Counted from the first letter of the stretch, positions 45,995 through 57,485 are shown. The stretch: 64,000 nt of DNA from Guyanagaster necrorhizus (GCF_019112545.1 NW_025064883.1:496001-560000), one strand, 5' to 3'. Notes: a model not told the origin generated them from the letters alone. Translations and numbers: made by a program.

Positions 45995-46868
45995 CTACAC
46001 GATAATACACCTCGTCGATTTCTTCTCTTTCTGTTTCGGCGGTGCGCCACTTCCGCTCACTGGACCTGCTTCTAGACTTCGCGTTTGTCGCAGCGCTCGC
46101 ACGAGATTCATGAATAAGCGCTCGACATTTTGTGCCGTTTTCGCCGACGTTTCGATAAATTCGCAGCCAAACTGACGCGCGAGTGCGGCACCTTCCTCCT
46201 TCGAAACTTCCCGTTCGTAAGTTTTGTCGCATTTATTGCCGACTAGCATAAAGATGGGATCTCCCCTTTTCACCCGCCGCATCGACTGACGGAAAACCTC
46301 AAGACGATCGAACGTTGAGCGAGATGCGATTGAATACACAAGGATAAAGCCTTGACCCTCCCTAGCGAGACAGAGACGATGGATAAAGGAGCCGGCTGGA
46401 AGAGACTGGAAGAGACTGACCGAACCCATTGATCTCGTAGTGTAGCATACTCCTCTACCCTCGACGTCAGATCCTGGTAGTCGGAACGAAGGAGTACAGA
46501 CTCACCCTGGCCCGCAGTGTCAATTACTTCTACAAAACACATACGATTGTCCACTATCAGTTGCTTCCGGTAAGCATCTTCTATCGTTGGGTCATATGTC
46601 TGGAAAAATGAAGTGAACACAGCAGTACGTCAGGGTCGGTGACCATGAGACACACCTCTATAGAGGCAGGCGCGAAACTTGCGTGAATTGAGAGATACGA
46701 GGCGACGGGTGATTGACGCACCAACAAAACAGTTTAATGTGAACTTGAAGAAATGAGAATTAAGATCAGATATAGGCTGGAGCACGAGCTATGAATGCGC
46801 ACCTGGACAGCAAGAGCTGTTTTGCCCACACCACCATCACCAAGAACAGCTACTCTCCAGTTGTCCAT
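45995..46868 (-). CDS. Ras-type small GTPase with C-terminal CIIV
   Basis: GTP-binding switch protein of the Ras/Rap group. Exon 1 46868-46803 gives MDNWRVAVLGDGGVGKTALAVQ (P-loop GDGGVGKT). Exon 2 (46743-46722) gives FTLNCFV; then, if a 2-nt exon AG at 46657-46656 is used, E, and exon from 46599 gives TYDPTIEDAYRKQ (switch I). Then CFVEVIDTAGQ/EEYATLRDQWVR/EGQGFILVYSIASRSTFDRL, NKCD, and ETSAKTAQNVERLFMNLVRALRQ. The end KKSTRCIIV* is a prenylation box (Cys-Ile-Ile-Val) preceded by basic and Ser residues. Orthology to Ras2- or Rsr1-type proteins was not decided. Three joins were checked in phase. Confidence 0.88.
46397..46418 (-). repeat. 11-bp tandem duplication in a Ras intron
   Basis: On the - strand, the intron after DQWVR contains agtctcttccagtctcttcc, two copies of an 11-bp unit ending in cag. 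It creates two closely spaced extra AG sites upstream of the used acceptor. Confidence 0.7.
46656..46657 (-). other. Predicted 2-nt micro-exon of the Ras gene
   Basis: Two nucleotides (AG) lie between tatag and gtgtgt inside what would otherwise be a 122-nt gap (46600-46721). Without them switch I misses the Glu-codon remainder and shifts frame. Flanking introns would be 64 nt and 56 nt, normal for this window. Confidence 0.55.
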
Positions 46869-49517
46869 TTCTGAAGAAGATATTGAATATATGAATCAAT
46901 GGAGTGTCGCAGGAAGGGGCACCTCAGAAAGGTCGGAGTAAGCGCAAATGAAAGTGTCGAATAAATTGAGAAGAGTCGGGCAGAAAGTGAGATAGGAGAG
47001 CGTGAAAGATGAAGAGAGACGAGGAATGCAGCAGCAAAAGAAAAGAGGCAAGATGGAGAGGGAAGTCGTTCAGAATCGTGTTTCGTGGGTGTGTCGTAAA
47101 GAAAGGCGGAGAGGATAGGATAGCCTTAGGGAAACGGCAAGCGACTCAAATTGGACCAATTCGTCCTACAGATTACCTACAGACTCCTACCTTTCTCCTT
47201 TTTAAGGTAATTTCCCATTTTAGGGTAGTTTTCTCCCCATTGTTTCCTCCCTTTTTTTCCTCATTTACTCCTCCATAACCGGCATATGGGCTCCGGATTC
47301 ACGGGTACTGGTCAGTTCACCGCGTCGGCCATCTCCGTTCATCACCTACCCCCGTCCACAAATGTCAGTTCTTCATACCCTGCATGATATATCATGTCAA
47401 GAGATGCCTTGCGAATCGATGTAGCCATCCCTCACCTCTGCCATGTTTCGGCCCAGCGTGCTGTCCAATTAAAACTGTTTTGTGGCATTACTGCATGCCC
47501 TCTCGGCTACAACCGTCCCAAGCAGAATCCTGGCGTGTACGACATACGACATACACAGCACAGGAGAGCTACCCGTTCACAGGCGGCTGTCGGCTCTCCC
47601 ATTCCAATCGGAACCAACCCCATTCCGATTTCCAGGACAAGATATTCGAAAGATCATTCTGACCCATTTCCACTCTTAAGGCTTCTTGCGGAGCCGAGAG
47701 ATGGCTATAGACTTGGGCAGAATTAGATATCCGCTGGGGACCATTATTCTAGACATTTTCAACAACCTTTACAATCCATTCAATCCAATAGTAGTTTTTT
47801 TAGATTGTCAAAAAAGAAGCGAGTTTGTCTGGAAAACATTGCGGCAGCGGTCGTCCTATTTTGAAATACCAAGGATGCTTAGTGTCTAAACTCAAATATT
47901 CCGAGATGTAAGCCAATCGCGTCAGAGATTTCATACGCCCATTGTCGTTATAAATATAGGTCTCCCCATATGGTCGGGTCTGCAATAACCGGGGATTAGT
48001 GAATGCCTCTGGTAAAATCCTACCGAGGGCTGCGGAAATAGAAAAACCGTAAGGAAAACCCAAGAGCGATGGGAACAAGAGGGGAGAATCATGCGATGAG
48101 ACCATTCCATCCGCCGTGTCTGGTAATGAAAAGGCAGGAGCAGGAGTCGATGAGGACGAGGACGGCTGATTTTAGAACCGCCTTGATCACAGCCACTTTG
48201 AGGGAATGTGCCTTCATCTAATCTTATCACCCGTTCCCTGGCTAGCCTCGGTCCTCTGTGGAATGGTACAGCCTGGTTTGCTTTTGAGCCTTGTTTAACC
48301 TGAGCGATTAGAGTTTGTAAGCATGAGGTGCCTTGCAGACAATCGCATGGACCAACAAGGATCAACGTTCAAGGGGAACGAGGAGTGCCCCTGGATGACC
48401 TCGAGTTGAACTAGTACCTCTTTCTTAATCTTGAGTGCCTTGTTACGCTGATGGATCAGGTACCTGCGCCGGTTGCTATTATTTTCGGTTCTGTCTTTGT
48501 CCTGAAAGTTTTGTATTCTCTGTGCCGGGAATAGTTGTCTGTACATATGATTCGGATCTGATGACCAGGCCCCCGCTTTTCGGCGCTCATTTCTAATGCC
48601 AACGAGCCTCCACGTACCCAACGCACATGGCCCGCTGATTTTATACATTCGGTCGAATCAACGAACAACGCAACGGGATGACCAGACTACGTGGGTATAT
48701 CTCGATCGATCTCCGGCTTTGGGCGTCTTTCTCATCACGGAGTTGCTGCTTTCTTAATGAAAACTGGGTTCTTTCCGGCGTTCGCCCAAAATACCACTAA
48801 ATAACTACTTTCCCAGTCTTATTAAATAATATATATCCCCCGAGTATCCCCACCATGAATTCTGTTTACGTGTCCTTGTGTGCTTATATTATCCCAGGTG
48901 CGTCTTAAGCAGATGTTCAGATACCGCATTATAGTTTCTCGGCATCCATCCAAATTACCGATTCAGAACAAGTGCTACATGGCCAGTCCGATGTTGTCGT
49001 GGGTTGGGGTACTACGTATTGGGCGGTCGGGCCGAATTGCTGTTTAAGGCAACAGGCGTCATGAGTCGGGCCCGATTCCCGTCATACTCATTACGCAAGT
49101 ATGACTATGTCATAAACACGTCAGCACATACGGGGAGCTTGCTCTCGTACAAGTACAGTTTGTAAAACACCTCGAGAAATGGTATATACACGCATTGCAC
49201 GCGCACAATCTTCGAAACTAGCAGAATTACCAGCAAGACGTCTATAGATAGTCGAGTCTAATATAAAAAGGTGGAGAATACAATGGCTCATAACCGTACC
49301 ATTGGCCAAAGAAGCGGGGTGAGCATACTCGTTATAATAAACAATTGTTGTGTGCGTATGAGAAGAAAAGGAAGTCGGCGTGTGATAAAACAGAGGCATC
49401 GGGGTTGTTTTGTGGTCCTCTTCGTCGCGTTTCGGGCTATGCAGTGCCCAAACCCGAACTCCCCAACGAAAAAGTCCAATTCCGGCATGTGTGCTGCAGC
49501 GCGTTTTACACACGCGC

Positions 49518-49844
49518 TCAATCCTGCCTGCTGAATTCCGCCTGGGTGAGGTCGAGCACAAAAGTATGGAAGTGGTTGGCAGGCGGTTCGATGATCTTTA
49601 CGGGTTTCTTGTTGCTCGCTTTCGAACCGAACGGTTGGAGCGCAGCCGCAACAGAGGGAAATGGACGGAGGGCGCGTGAAGATGGGAAAGATTGATTTCG
49701 TCGAGGCACTATCCTTTTCGCCTGTCCAGAAGTGCACGACGAACCAGCAAGCGGCGACGAGATAGTGGGTCGTGACATGGTCAAGGACGCTAAGACAAGA
49801 CAATCGTCAGTTGAGGACGCCAAAAGAGCAAGAAACGCACCCAT
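49518..49844 (-). CDS. Possible small protein, no known family
   Basis: Open frame of up to 108 aa; an internal ATG at 49781 starts MSRPTISSPLAGSSCTSGQ. Rich in Ser, Pro and Arg, with PPANHFHTFVLDLTQAEF at the end. No domain, intron or neighbour supports it. GC-rich, coding-like wobble. May equally be chance. Confidence 0.2.
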   Translation of the reverse strand: MGAFLALLASSTDDCLVLASLTMSRPTISSPLAGSSCTSGQAKRIVPRRNQSFPSSRALRPFPSVAAALQPFGSKASNKKPVKIIEPPANHFHTFVLDLTQAEFSRQD

Positions 49845-49870
49845 TGTGCTTGTGCTTGTGCTTGTGCTTG
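49844..49870 (+). repeat. Hexanucleotide microsatellite (ttgtgc)n
   Basis: Four and a half uninterrupted copies of ttgtgc. A second purine repeat, gaaagt-type, follows at about 49910-49927. Confidence 0.85.
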
Positions 49871-50799
49871 CAGAGGCTCGAATGGAAACAGGGATTACGG
49901 ACGGCCGGGAAAGTGAAAGTGAAAGTGGGGAAGAGAAAGAAAGGAGAACGATTGGAGAGTAGTTAAATGGTTTGGGGTGTTCCCCAAATTGTCAATGGTT
50001 CAGTTGGGGATTGCCTTTTGTAGAAGTCCGCTAATGCGGCCCTGATATTCGGATATTCGGGCCAGGTCGGTGGGACGCCGGACTTGAGCACCAGCCCACT
50101 ATTAAGGCCTACAAGCAACAACGGGCGCATACCCTGCACTATCCCTGCCGACCCACAGCTAACAGCGGTCGGAATATCCTTATCATTTATCGGACTTGCT
50201 TCATTGTCGAGAAATCACTACTTTACATATCACGCCACAAGTTTCTCCGCCTCGCTGCGTCACACGACATGTCTCGGCCTTTGAAATGGGATGTGACACC
50301 CTGCCAAGTATATCCCTTTGAAACTATAGATTATGTATACTGTACAAGCGAGCTGAGCAAATGGCGATGTAGGTTGAGAATGCACGAGCTGCTGTTCTAC
50401 GATGGATGGATGGAGATATCAACAATAAAAGGACGTGGTAAAAGTATTAGGCGCGACGAATATCAGCTGGGAATTGTGAGCCATGTCGCGGGGGAATATG
50501 CGTGTGCTGGAAGTGTCAGCAATAGACAGAAATAGATAGAGACTGGCCGTCGCGGGGGAAAATGTGCTGCAAATACGGCTGATAAAAAAAGGCTGCCCTT
50601 CTGCTCGCATGCTCTCCCCACACTCAGAACCTTCCCTTTCTACAAACCAAGTTAGAACTAAGATGCAGCTCTGCTAACAGTCCAAAAAAGATATGAACCA
50701 AGACCCAAACGGCTGAGCATCACCCGTCAGAGCCTTGTTCAGGAGGAAGAGATAGACGAGACAAGTCATCAACGTGAGCACTGAAACAGCTCGTGACGA

Positions 50800-51310
50800 C
50801 TACTGAACGTCTGTGAGCAGATTACGCTCAAGGATGTATTTGCCTTCTTTGTACTTCTGAGAAGGCTCGTAGGCTTTGTCCTACAAAAGGCAAACGGGAT
50901 ACTAAGTTTGATTGAATGATGTACAAACACGAAGGACGCACGTATTTCCATCCGAGACAGGTGCTGCACTTGCAGCAATAGATGTCTCGCACGGTGTGGG
51001 CGCCTGTTGTCATGGTGCGATCATTCGGCTCGCCCTCGACAACATTGACACTGGAACAGAACAAGGTTGAACGATGATGAGCCGGCAGAAGAAAAGGAAG
51101 AACATACACTCCGTCAAAGAGATAAGCCCTGCCGTGCTGGCCGTTGAACGCCTGAGAAGGGGGGATTAGTAGGTGGATGGATGTAGTTAGGGTGTCGATG
51201 GAGAGGCATACTCTGGATATCATGGAATGTATTGTTGCCAGATGGGTCCTGCAGTTAGAGCAGCCATAAATGCGCTCTCCAGCGAGATAGCGGCGATAGC
51301 TCATGCCCAT
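50800..51310 (-). CDS. MOH1: Yippee-family zinc-binding protein (Moh1/YPEL)
   Basis: Small Zn-binding fold, yeast Moh1 being the fungal namesake; role in GID-type ubiquitin ligase for the animal relatives, otherwise unclear. Seen: MGMSYRRYLAGERIYGCSNCRTHLATIHSMISR (first CxxC), AFNGQHGRAYLFDG, VNVVEGEPNDRTMTTGAHTVRDIYCCKCSTCLGWKY (second CxxC), and a last exon DKAYEPSQKYKEGKYILERNLLTDVQ. Start at 51310 opens the conserved block and stop is at 50800. The spacing between the two cysteine pairs and VVEGE-RTMTTG is the family pattern. Four short exons with introns 50-60 nt. Confidence 0.88.
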
Positions 51311-51958
51311 CTTGATATCAGCGAAGCAGTTGTGCGAGAAGGTACTGTTGTTAATGGGTAGGAGCCAAGACGGGCACAATGGAGGGAAGAGTAACAAGTC
51401 GGTATCCCGGGGCTCCTTATATAAATGACGGTCGTGTATAGTGAGGGATGGTGGAAAGAAGGATGATGAGATACCGCTGCCGGATGTTTTTCCTTTAATT
51501 GGTTTGTCTGACTACGATGCCGCTGCCGGCCACGACCCAGGACTGGGCGTTTCTGACTTGCTACTCGAGTCGAGTCACCGCTCTAACGCCGCCGTGGTAG
51601 AGGTATACGGTATACGCTGTGTGATGAATACGCTGTACGCTGTGATGGAATACCCTGTGATGGAATACCCTGTGAGGTATACGCTGTGGTGAATACCCTG
51701 TGAGGTATACCTTGTGATGAATACCCTGTAAGGTATGCCCTGTGAAAGGTAATGCTGCCTCCGGATCTAGTATACTCTGTGTAATACTCAGTGTAGTATT
51801 GTTGTTGCCAACATTGACGAGCTTGATTATATCACGTGATGTATTATCTAATACGAACGCTTGGAGGATCATCACTCCTACGTCGCGACTACTCCCTTGC
51901 AGTCAAACTGGGTCTTACATTCTGCTCGTCTGCTTTGGCGCACATTGCCGTCTCTTCC
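51311..51958. promoter_or_regulatory. Divergent promoter region Yippee gene / ULP1 with minisatellite
   Basis: 648 bp between divergent starts. Contains the tract at 51603-51750 (separate entry). No TATA assigned; the + start at 51959 lies in a pyrimidine-rich context. Confidence 0.5.
51603..51750 (+). repeat. Imperfect tandem minisatellite
   Basis: About ten degenerate copies of a 10-16 bp motif of the form gaataccctgtga / ggtatacgctgtg run from 51603 to 51750. Unit lengths vary, so it is a decayed tandem array. It lies upstream of ULP1 and is not part of a recognisable gene. Confidence 0.75.
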
Positions 51959-54369
51959 ATGATTAACGGGCCACAGAAACGACCAGCCAACGACCTCTTG
52001 CCAGAACCTCCATCGAAACAACCTCGCCGTGCTCTCTTCGGTCCTTCAGGCGAAAAGGCGAGTCCCTCCCAGTCTCTTTCTTCTCGCTGGAAGACCGTCA
52101 CGATATCCTTCATTTCCCTTATTGGTGACACCATATCCTCCGTGATACGCGGTCAGTACGGCTCTATCCACGCCATTTTACCCCATCTTCTGATCCCTGT
52201 ACAGTGCCACAAATGTCAGATTCGAACATTGAGGCGCGTCAAGAGCCAAAAGAGCTTCAGGATCAAGCTCAGGACATGCCGCCGCAGCCTTCACCTTCTC
52301 TTCAGAATGCAGAAGCAGGTCCGTCACGCGTCCCCGTCGAATCAAGGCAGAGCAGTGTGGCAGAGAGCTTGAGTGTAGCTGGCGATGGGTGGCAGGAACA
52401 GCAGCTATTACGTTCAGTCGGTCAACCTGGACGCGACTCGCAGTCACCGTTTCAATTTTCGCAGAACAGCTCTTTTCGTGGAAGCGTCTCGTCATCACAA
52501 GGACACCCGCCATTTCAGTTCGCAACTTACCAACCCAGTTCCATACCCAGCAACTTCCGAGACACACCCCTTCGCAAGCCCCGCCCACGTCCATCGCGCC
52601 GGAAGGGATCCATGGGCCCCCCTCCCGTCCCGCCGGCCCGCAATACACTTGTGTTTCCTCTGTCTGTACCCCCCTCACCTCAATCGTCTTCTTCACGTTC
52701 AGATATAGAGCAAGCACCTGGACGTATTCAGAATCCCATCCATGCCCTGACTTCCCATCTATCTAAAATAAAGCATTATGATAGACCACATATACATGCT
52801 GCTCAGGTGGGCTTCATCCCTGGGCATCTTGCCATCTTTCTCACTCCTCGCAGCATAAAGCTCAAGTAGCAGCCGAGAAAACAAAGGATCGAACGCGACT
52901 GCTTACACATCTATACAACATCAACAAGAAACAAGGTGAGCAGACAGGCACTCTTCTGCAAAGCCGGTTCTAATGTCATCGCTAAAGGCTATGGTTCTAG
53001 TTTCCAAGAGTTTGATAGTCTCCTTCAGTATCGTGCTCTGTTAGAGGGCGTCGATACCCCGTCAAGGCAAAGACTATTGTCTGGTGCGTTTGCTAACTCG
53101 TTGGTCACGATCGAGAGCTAATATCGTAACCCGACAGCTTCGCCATCGTTAACGGACCTACGTTCCAAATCTACCCAGCCCATCCAACCAACCCGACTGC
53201 GTAGGCATTCAGATATTTCTGTAAGTCCATCCCTTCACTTCCTCCCCATCCTTCAATTCAACACCCATCTAGGAATTCCCAGGTTATCTTCGTCTTGCTC
53301 TCGAGAAAGCTCGCGCTACTCTGAACGGGTACGTGCATATGTCTAATTAAGGTCACCCAGACTTAACGAAGGACAGACCGAAACCAGCGATGCCATTCAG
53401 CCCTGCTGAGGAACAACTCAGGCTGAAGGACAGAACGAAAGATGCGCAAATTGAATATCGCCTCCGCGGGGCAAAACGAAAACCCTTGCCAAAGGTGCTC
53501 CCTGACGAAGACGAACTCAAAGTGAAAGCCTTCCTCAAAAAGTCCGGTGTCGTGTCAAAGTACGGGCGAGAACAGGTCACTGGGCAAGACCTTCAACGAT
53601 TAAAGCCTGGTCAATGGCTAAATGACGAGATTATCAACTTTTACGGTGCAATGATTCTCGGGCGCTCCGAAGCTAGCAAGGAAAATCCTGCAGTCAATGG
53701 AACGGTGAAAAGGAAGGTGACACCGTTGAATGTACATTATTTCAGTACCTTCTTTTGGTCGAAATTGGACCAGGACGGTTATGAGAAAGCGCGGTTGACA
53801 AAATGGACAAAAAAGGTTCGAATGATGAGCAGACGCTTGTCCGCCGTGACTGAAGGCTTTGCAGTTTGACTTATTCGCAAAAGATATGGTGCTTATACCA
53901 GTTAATCATAACAACATGCACTGGACAGCCGCGGCCATCAATTTCCGCCGCAAACGAATAGAATCGTATGACAGTATGAATATGAGCCGGCAGCTAGTGT
54001 TCAAGGTATGGTGTACATTTCCTGAGGGCAATGTAGCTTTGCTCACATCATTTCAGCTTCTTCGACATTACCTAGATGCTGAGCATCGCAATAAAAAGAA
54101 GAAACCTTTCGATTTTACTGGCTGGGAAGATTATACGCTCAAGGTATGTAGGAGCGCCTTTATGAGAATTGGAATAACTGAACGTAACATTCAAGAAGGA
54201 TACCCCACAGCAAGAGAACGGATATGATTGCGGGGTATTTACCTGCCAATTCTTGCAATCGCTATCCAAGGGTGAAGAATCGTTCAACTTCAGCCAGGCT
54301 GATATTCCCTATCTTCGTCGGCGAATGATCTTGGAGATTGGACAGGCATCACTTGGAGATGATCTATAG
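51959..54369 (+). CDS. ULP1: SUMO-specific protease Ulp1/Senp-like
   Basis: Cysteine protease that matures SUMO and removes it from substrates; nuclear periphery in yeast. The N-terminal half is Ser/Pro-rich and disordered (KRPANDLLPEPPSKQPRRALF; SMGPPPVPPARNTL). The C48 domain runs ITGQDLQRLKPGQWLNDEIINFYGAMI (read VTGQDLQRLKPGQWLNDEIINFYGAMI), NVHYFSTFFWSKL, KDMVLIPVNHNNMHWTAAAINF (catalytic His), RIESYDSMNM (catalytic Asp) and, after two introns, QQENGYDCGVFTCQFLQ (oxyanion Gln, nucleophile Cys). The end RRRMILEIGQASLGDDL gives stop 54369. Order and spacing agree with family. Start at 51959 precedes a Lys/Arg-rich segment that may serve as nuclear targeting. BET1 is convergent, 124 bp away. 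Confidence 0.9.
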
Positions 54370-54493
54370 CATTTATATCTGCTGTATCTATTCGTGCGGG
54401 GTGTTCGTAACATGCGAGGGTGGTTGCGTGTGTCTTTATTGGCTAATATATACAAGTGATGAACGAGGACAGCGATAAATAATGAGCCATGCA

Positions 54494-55067
54494 TCACCTC
54501 CGGAACCACCAGACAACCAGGAAAAACCAGAAAACGATGACCAGAAAGACGATGTACCACAGCCATCGGCAGCCCTGGCGCGCAGCCATGTTGTTCATTC
54601 GACGGAATGTCCCCGAAAGGATCCCGGACGTTTCTGCAAAGGCGTCGTTCTGTCGCGCAGTTCAGTTGCGTATCTCCAAGTTCAACGTCGACAGAAGCAC
54701 ACCATCTGGCTTAGCTGCACCGCCGATTGTCGAACTTCGCTCCCAATGCCAATCGTCATCTGTATTTCGAGTGTTCATTCGCTTTTGAATAGCATGAAGG
54801 GGCAAGGCGAGCACAGATCACGACTCACATCCTTCAGTTGTTTTACTTTGGCGCTCAATCCCTCCAGCATTTCATCATTTTGCCCCTCCAAGTCATCTGC
54901 GTAGCGGTGTCCACTAGATTCACCAAAATGGCCTCCACCTGGGGAGGAACGTCCTGACAGCGGGAGTAGCGGCGAACGGTCACGAAGAGGCACTCGAATT
55001 CTGGATTCAACATATAGATGAGTTCCTTGACTGTTAGAGTTGATGATGGTACTTACCGTGATGACAT
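54494..55067 (-). CDS. BET1: Golgi v-/t-SNARE Bet1
   Basis: SNARE in ER-to-Golgi fusion; tail-anchored. Exon 1 is 55067-55057 (11 nt, ATGTCATCACG), then 55000 onward: MSSRIRVPLRDRSPLLPLSG, short linker, then the SNARE helix YADDLEGQNDEMLEGLSAKVKQLKDMTIGIGSEVRQSAVQLSQMNDAFAETSGILSGTFRRMNNMA, then the C-terminal membrane anchor WLWYIVFLVIVFWFFLVVWWF and RR. Stop at 54494-54496. Introns are 55001-55056, one near 54796-54858 and one near 54650-54703. The anchor is unusually Trp/Phe-rich. The reading MSSR at the start is the fungal Bet1 form and was used to choose the first exon. Confidence 0.88.
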
Positions 55068-55459
55068 GCGAAAGGAGAAGCTTGCAGACTGCAGTACATT
55101 CGTTCATGTTCAAATTTGGTCGTGACACGTATAGGTGTCACGCGCTGAGAAATGCCTCAAAACAAGCCTAACAATACATCTATACGCAGGAGAAATAAAA
55201 CAGGGAACAACTACACCTGAATCTACAGGTTAAAAGATCGAAACGGTACCGAATTTATGGTATAATAATGTAAAGTAATGGGGTGCAACAGAACATGCGA
55301 AAGGATAGAGCCAGATGTGTTTCAAAGTGCCTGTGTCAAACGTCCATGCCCAGTGATAAATGCAATGCCCAAGTAATCAGTACAATGATAAAATGTCATG
55401 GAAAGTCGTGTGATGCTCAATCGATGCTCATACGATTTGGATTGGCACTGGCTGCTCTG

Positions 55460-57038
55460 CTATGCGACTGATTCTTCCCGGACATGGTGTTCTTTCGTTT
55501 CACTAAACACGAAAATCGTCAGCATTGGTCGGGAAGCATCTAAAGAAATACCAACGCGAGTCCTTCAATCCTCGGCCAAAACTCCTCGTGATAAGGTATG
55601 AAAAAACGAAAGTCACCGAGAGCAATAGGATCGCAATGACGGCTGAAACAAAATATCAACGATATGCGCGATTAAGTATGCCAACCAAGCCTTACAGAAA
55701 GTGGTAAGCGACTTCCATATGAATTCAAAGTCTCGATTCTTGTACACGAGGACCTTCACGAGCTAGGCAGAGCCATGAGATTCATCGATAGCACTAAGAT
55801 AAGTGCATACCTTGTATATGAAGTACACCATCGCACCTACACAGCCTGACATAAAGGTCGCCATCATCCATTTGTTCTCATGCTTGGCTGCATAATGGCC
55901 TTCAACCAGAAGGACGATCGATAGAGGGAGAGCAGCGATGGTCACATAATATTCCCAGTCGTTGCTGTTAAGCACCAGCCATAAAAACTGGACCGAAAAT
56001 CCCGCAAAGAAGAAAACGTCAAATTTGATCAGACATTCATAAATCTGATAATTAGCGTAGAGCTTCTTGATCCTCCTGTCAGCCCCAAGGAACTTGTATA
56101 CTTTCCAGCCAAATTCGTGATAAATTTTCCACCCCAGGCCTATGAACGCAAGTTCGGCAGCTGCGATCACGCAAGGGATTATTGCAGTCAGAACGTTGAT
56201 TGGGATGTCAGAAATGCCGCCCGAGGCTCCATTGGCATTCAGCAGCACTTCTTTGATTTCGCCTATCTGTATGATAGCGTAGAGCAGCAGCAGAGCATTG
56301 AAGAGACTGTAAATATATTAAATACTTGGACTGAATCCACAAGGAAGGCAGGGGACATACGTTAGAGCGATAAATTGTAGTGTATTTCTTGTCACGACGG
56401 CTTCCGCAGCCATGTAGAATTGAAACACACTGTGCAACTTGTTCAACGGATCAAAGGAGAGAAAAAGGGGCCATGCTTACTGAGCTATGGCAAATATACT
56501 CAGATAGACAGACATCTTTTTGGTGTTTGCGCTGCCTTGCGTCTCTCGATTCACCCTCACGAGTAGTTCCCCTTCGATAGCAAGATCTATTGCTGTTTCG
56601 ATGAGAACTGTCAGGACGTATAGGCGACACGCTATTGAATCTGGAATTATCTGTAACGCCGTGAGATTGTTATAATCAAAATCAAAGAACTGGCAAACCG
56701 ACATTGGCACATTGATACCACCGTTGCTTCTCCATCTCCTTCGCCGGTAGAGGCGGGTAAAGAGGCTGCGGCTGATCGTGGAAGGTGTCGTCGGACTGCT
56801 TTGAGGAAAAAGTAGTCTTCATTGGCGTCGAAGGACCCCTGCGGTGTTGCGGTGAGCCCATTGTTGGCGTTTCGACGGCAAATGTCTTGTGGTGGGCATT
56901 GGCGGCAAAGGGAGAAGCATACTCGTCAATGAGATCATCATAGGATGCCTTGACTTCGGACTGCGGCTCTTGGAAATACTGCGACTTTGTCTGATAGTGG
57001 TAGAGGGACAGGTCGTCTGAGTCGGGATAATGCGCCAT
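55460..57038 (-). CDS. Multi-spanning Golgi membrane protein (UPF0658-like)
   Basis: Integral membrane protein of unknown function that resembles UPF0658 Golgi proteins of fungi. Cytosolic N-terminus MAHYPDSDDLSLYHYQ, Pro-rich, with QPLYPPLPAKEMEKQRW. Then IACRLYVLTVLIETAIDLAIEG, CVFQFYMAAEAVVTRNTLQFIAL, LFNALLLLYAIIQIGEI, INVLTAIIPCVIAAAELAFIGLGW, FDVFFFAGFSVQFLWLVLN, YYVTIAALPLSIVLLVEG and AMVYFIYK plus LVKVLVYKNRDFEFIWKSL and a last helix VIAILLLSVTFVFSYLI. The end is ambiguous: an unspliced stop at 55503 gives RWYFFRCF..., whereas splicing a 49-nt intron gives GRGLKDSRCETKEHHVREESVA with stop at 55460 (chosen). BET1 lies 392 bp downstream in the same direction. Confidence 0.75.
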
Positions 57039-57485
57039 GAGAAGGCTGGAGAGCGTGTCGGCGAGCGAGTAAAAGGATTGTCAGACTCTTGATGAAGAGC
57101 AATGAAGGAAGGTGACGGCAAAAGAAGAAGAAAAAAAGTGAGTTAGCTTGGCCTGCTGCGTTCGTTGGGAGGAAAGGTGCCGAACGCTCACAAATTCCTG
57201 TGTTTCCTGTTTGGTCTTGATTGATTGCAAAAAGGTGGCACTGCCAAGCCTAATTACGAGTTCCGTTCTTTCTGCTTGCGATATGGATGTTGTTACACCG
57301 AGACCTGCACGGTATTCGATAGTTAAAAAGGCCCTGGCAATTTGTGGTGGTAGTGCTGAACAACCGGAAACATCTATTTCAGAGTACCTTGGTAACAAGG
57401 AATTGCACATGGCCTCCACATGGCTATCAAATGACCATTCTAACATTTTATTGGCTCTCTAGTAGCAATATTCCAGCAATTTACA
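57039..57485. other. Intergenic region between UPF0658-like gene and PTH2
   Basis: Upstream region of the membrane-protein gene. On the - strand 57081-57446 is open (MLEWSFDSHVEAMCNSLLPRY and on, 121 aa) and starts 40 bp past the PTH2 stop. No family resemblance; no intron needed. Confidence 0.4.

Larger units (their letters stand above)
46869..50799. other. Gene-poor region (about 3.9 kb)
   Basis: No gene recognised. Near 47009-47300 sequence is purine- then pyrimidine-rich (promoter side of the Ras gene). Between 47380 and 48670 there are scattered open frames; the longest - strand frames (47931-48365 and 48456-48668) have no resemblance I can name. 49518-49844 on the - strand has an open frame with Ser/Pro/Arg content. 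A (ttgtgc) run is at 49844-49870. No tRNA or mobile-element structure was seen. Confidence 0.5.

Noticed and set aside
47384..47726. Overlapping + frames of 92-110 aa in the gene-poor region
   Set aside because: No family resemblance, no consistent codon pattern.
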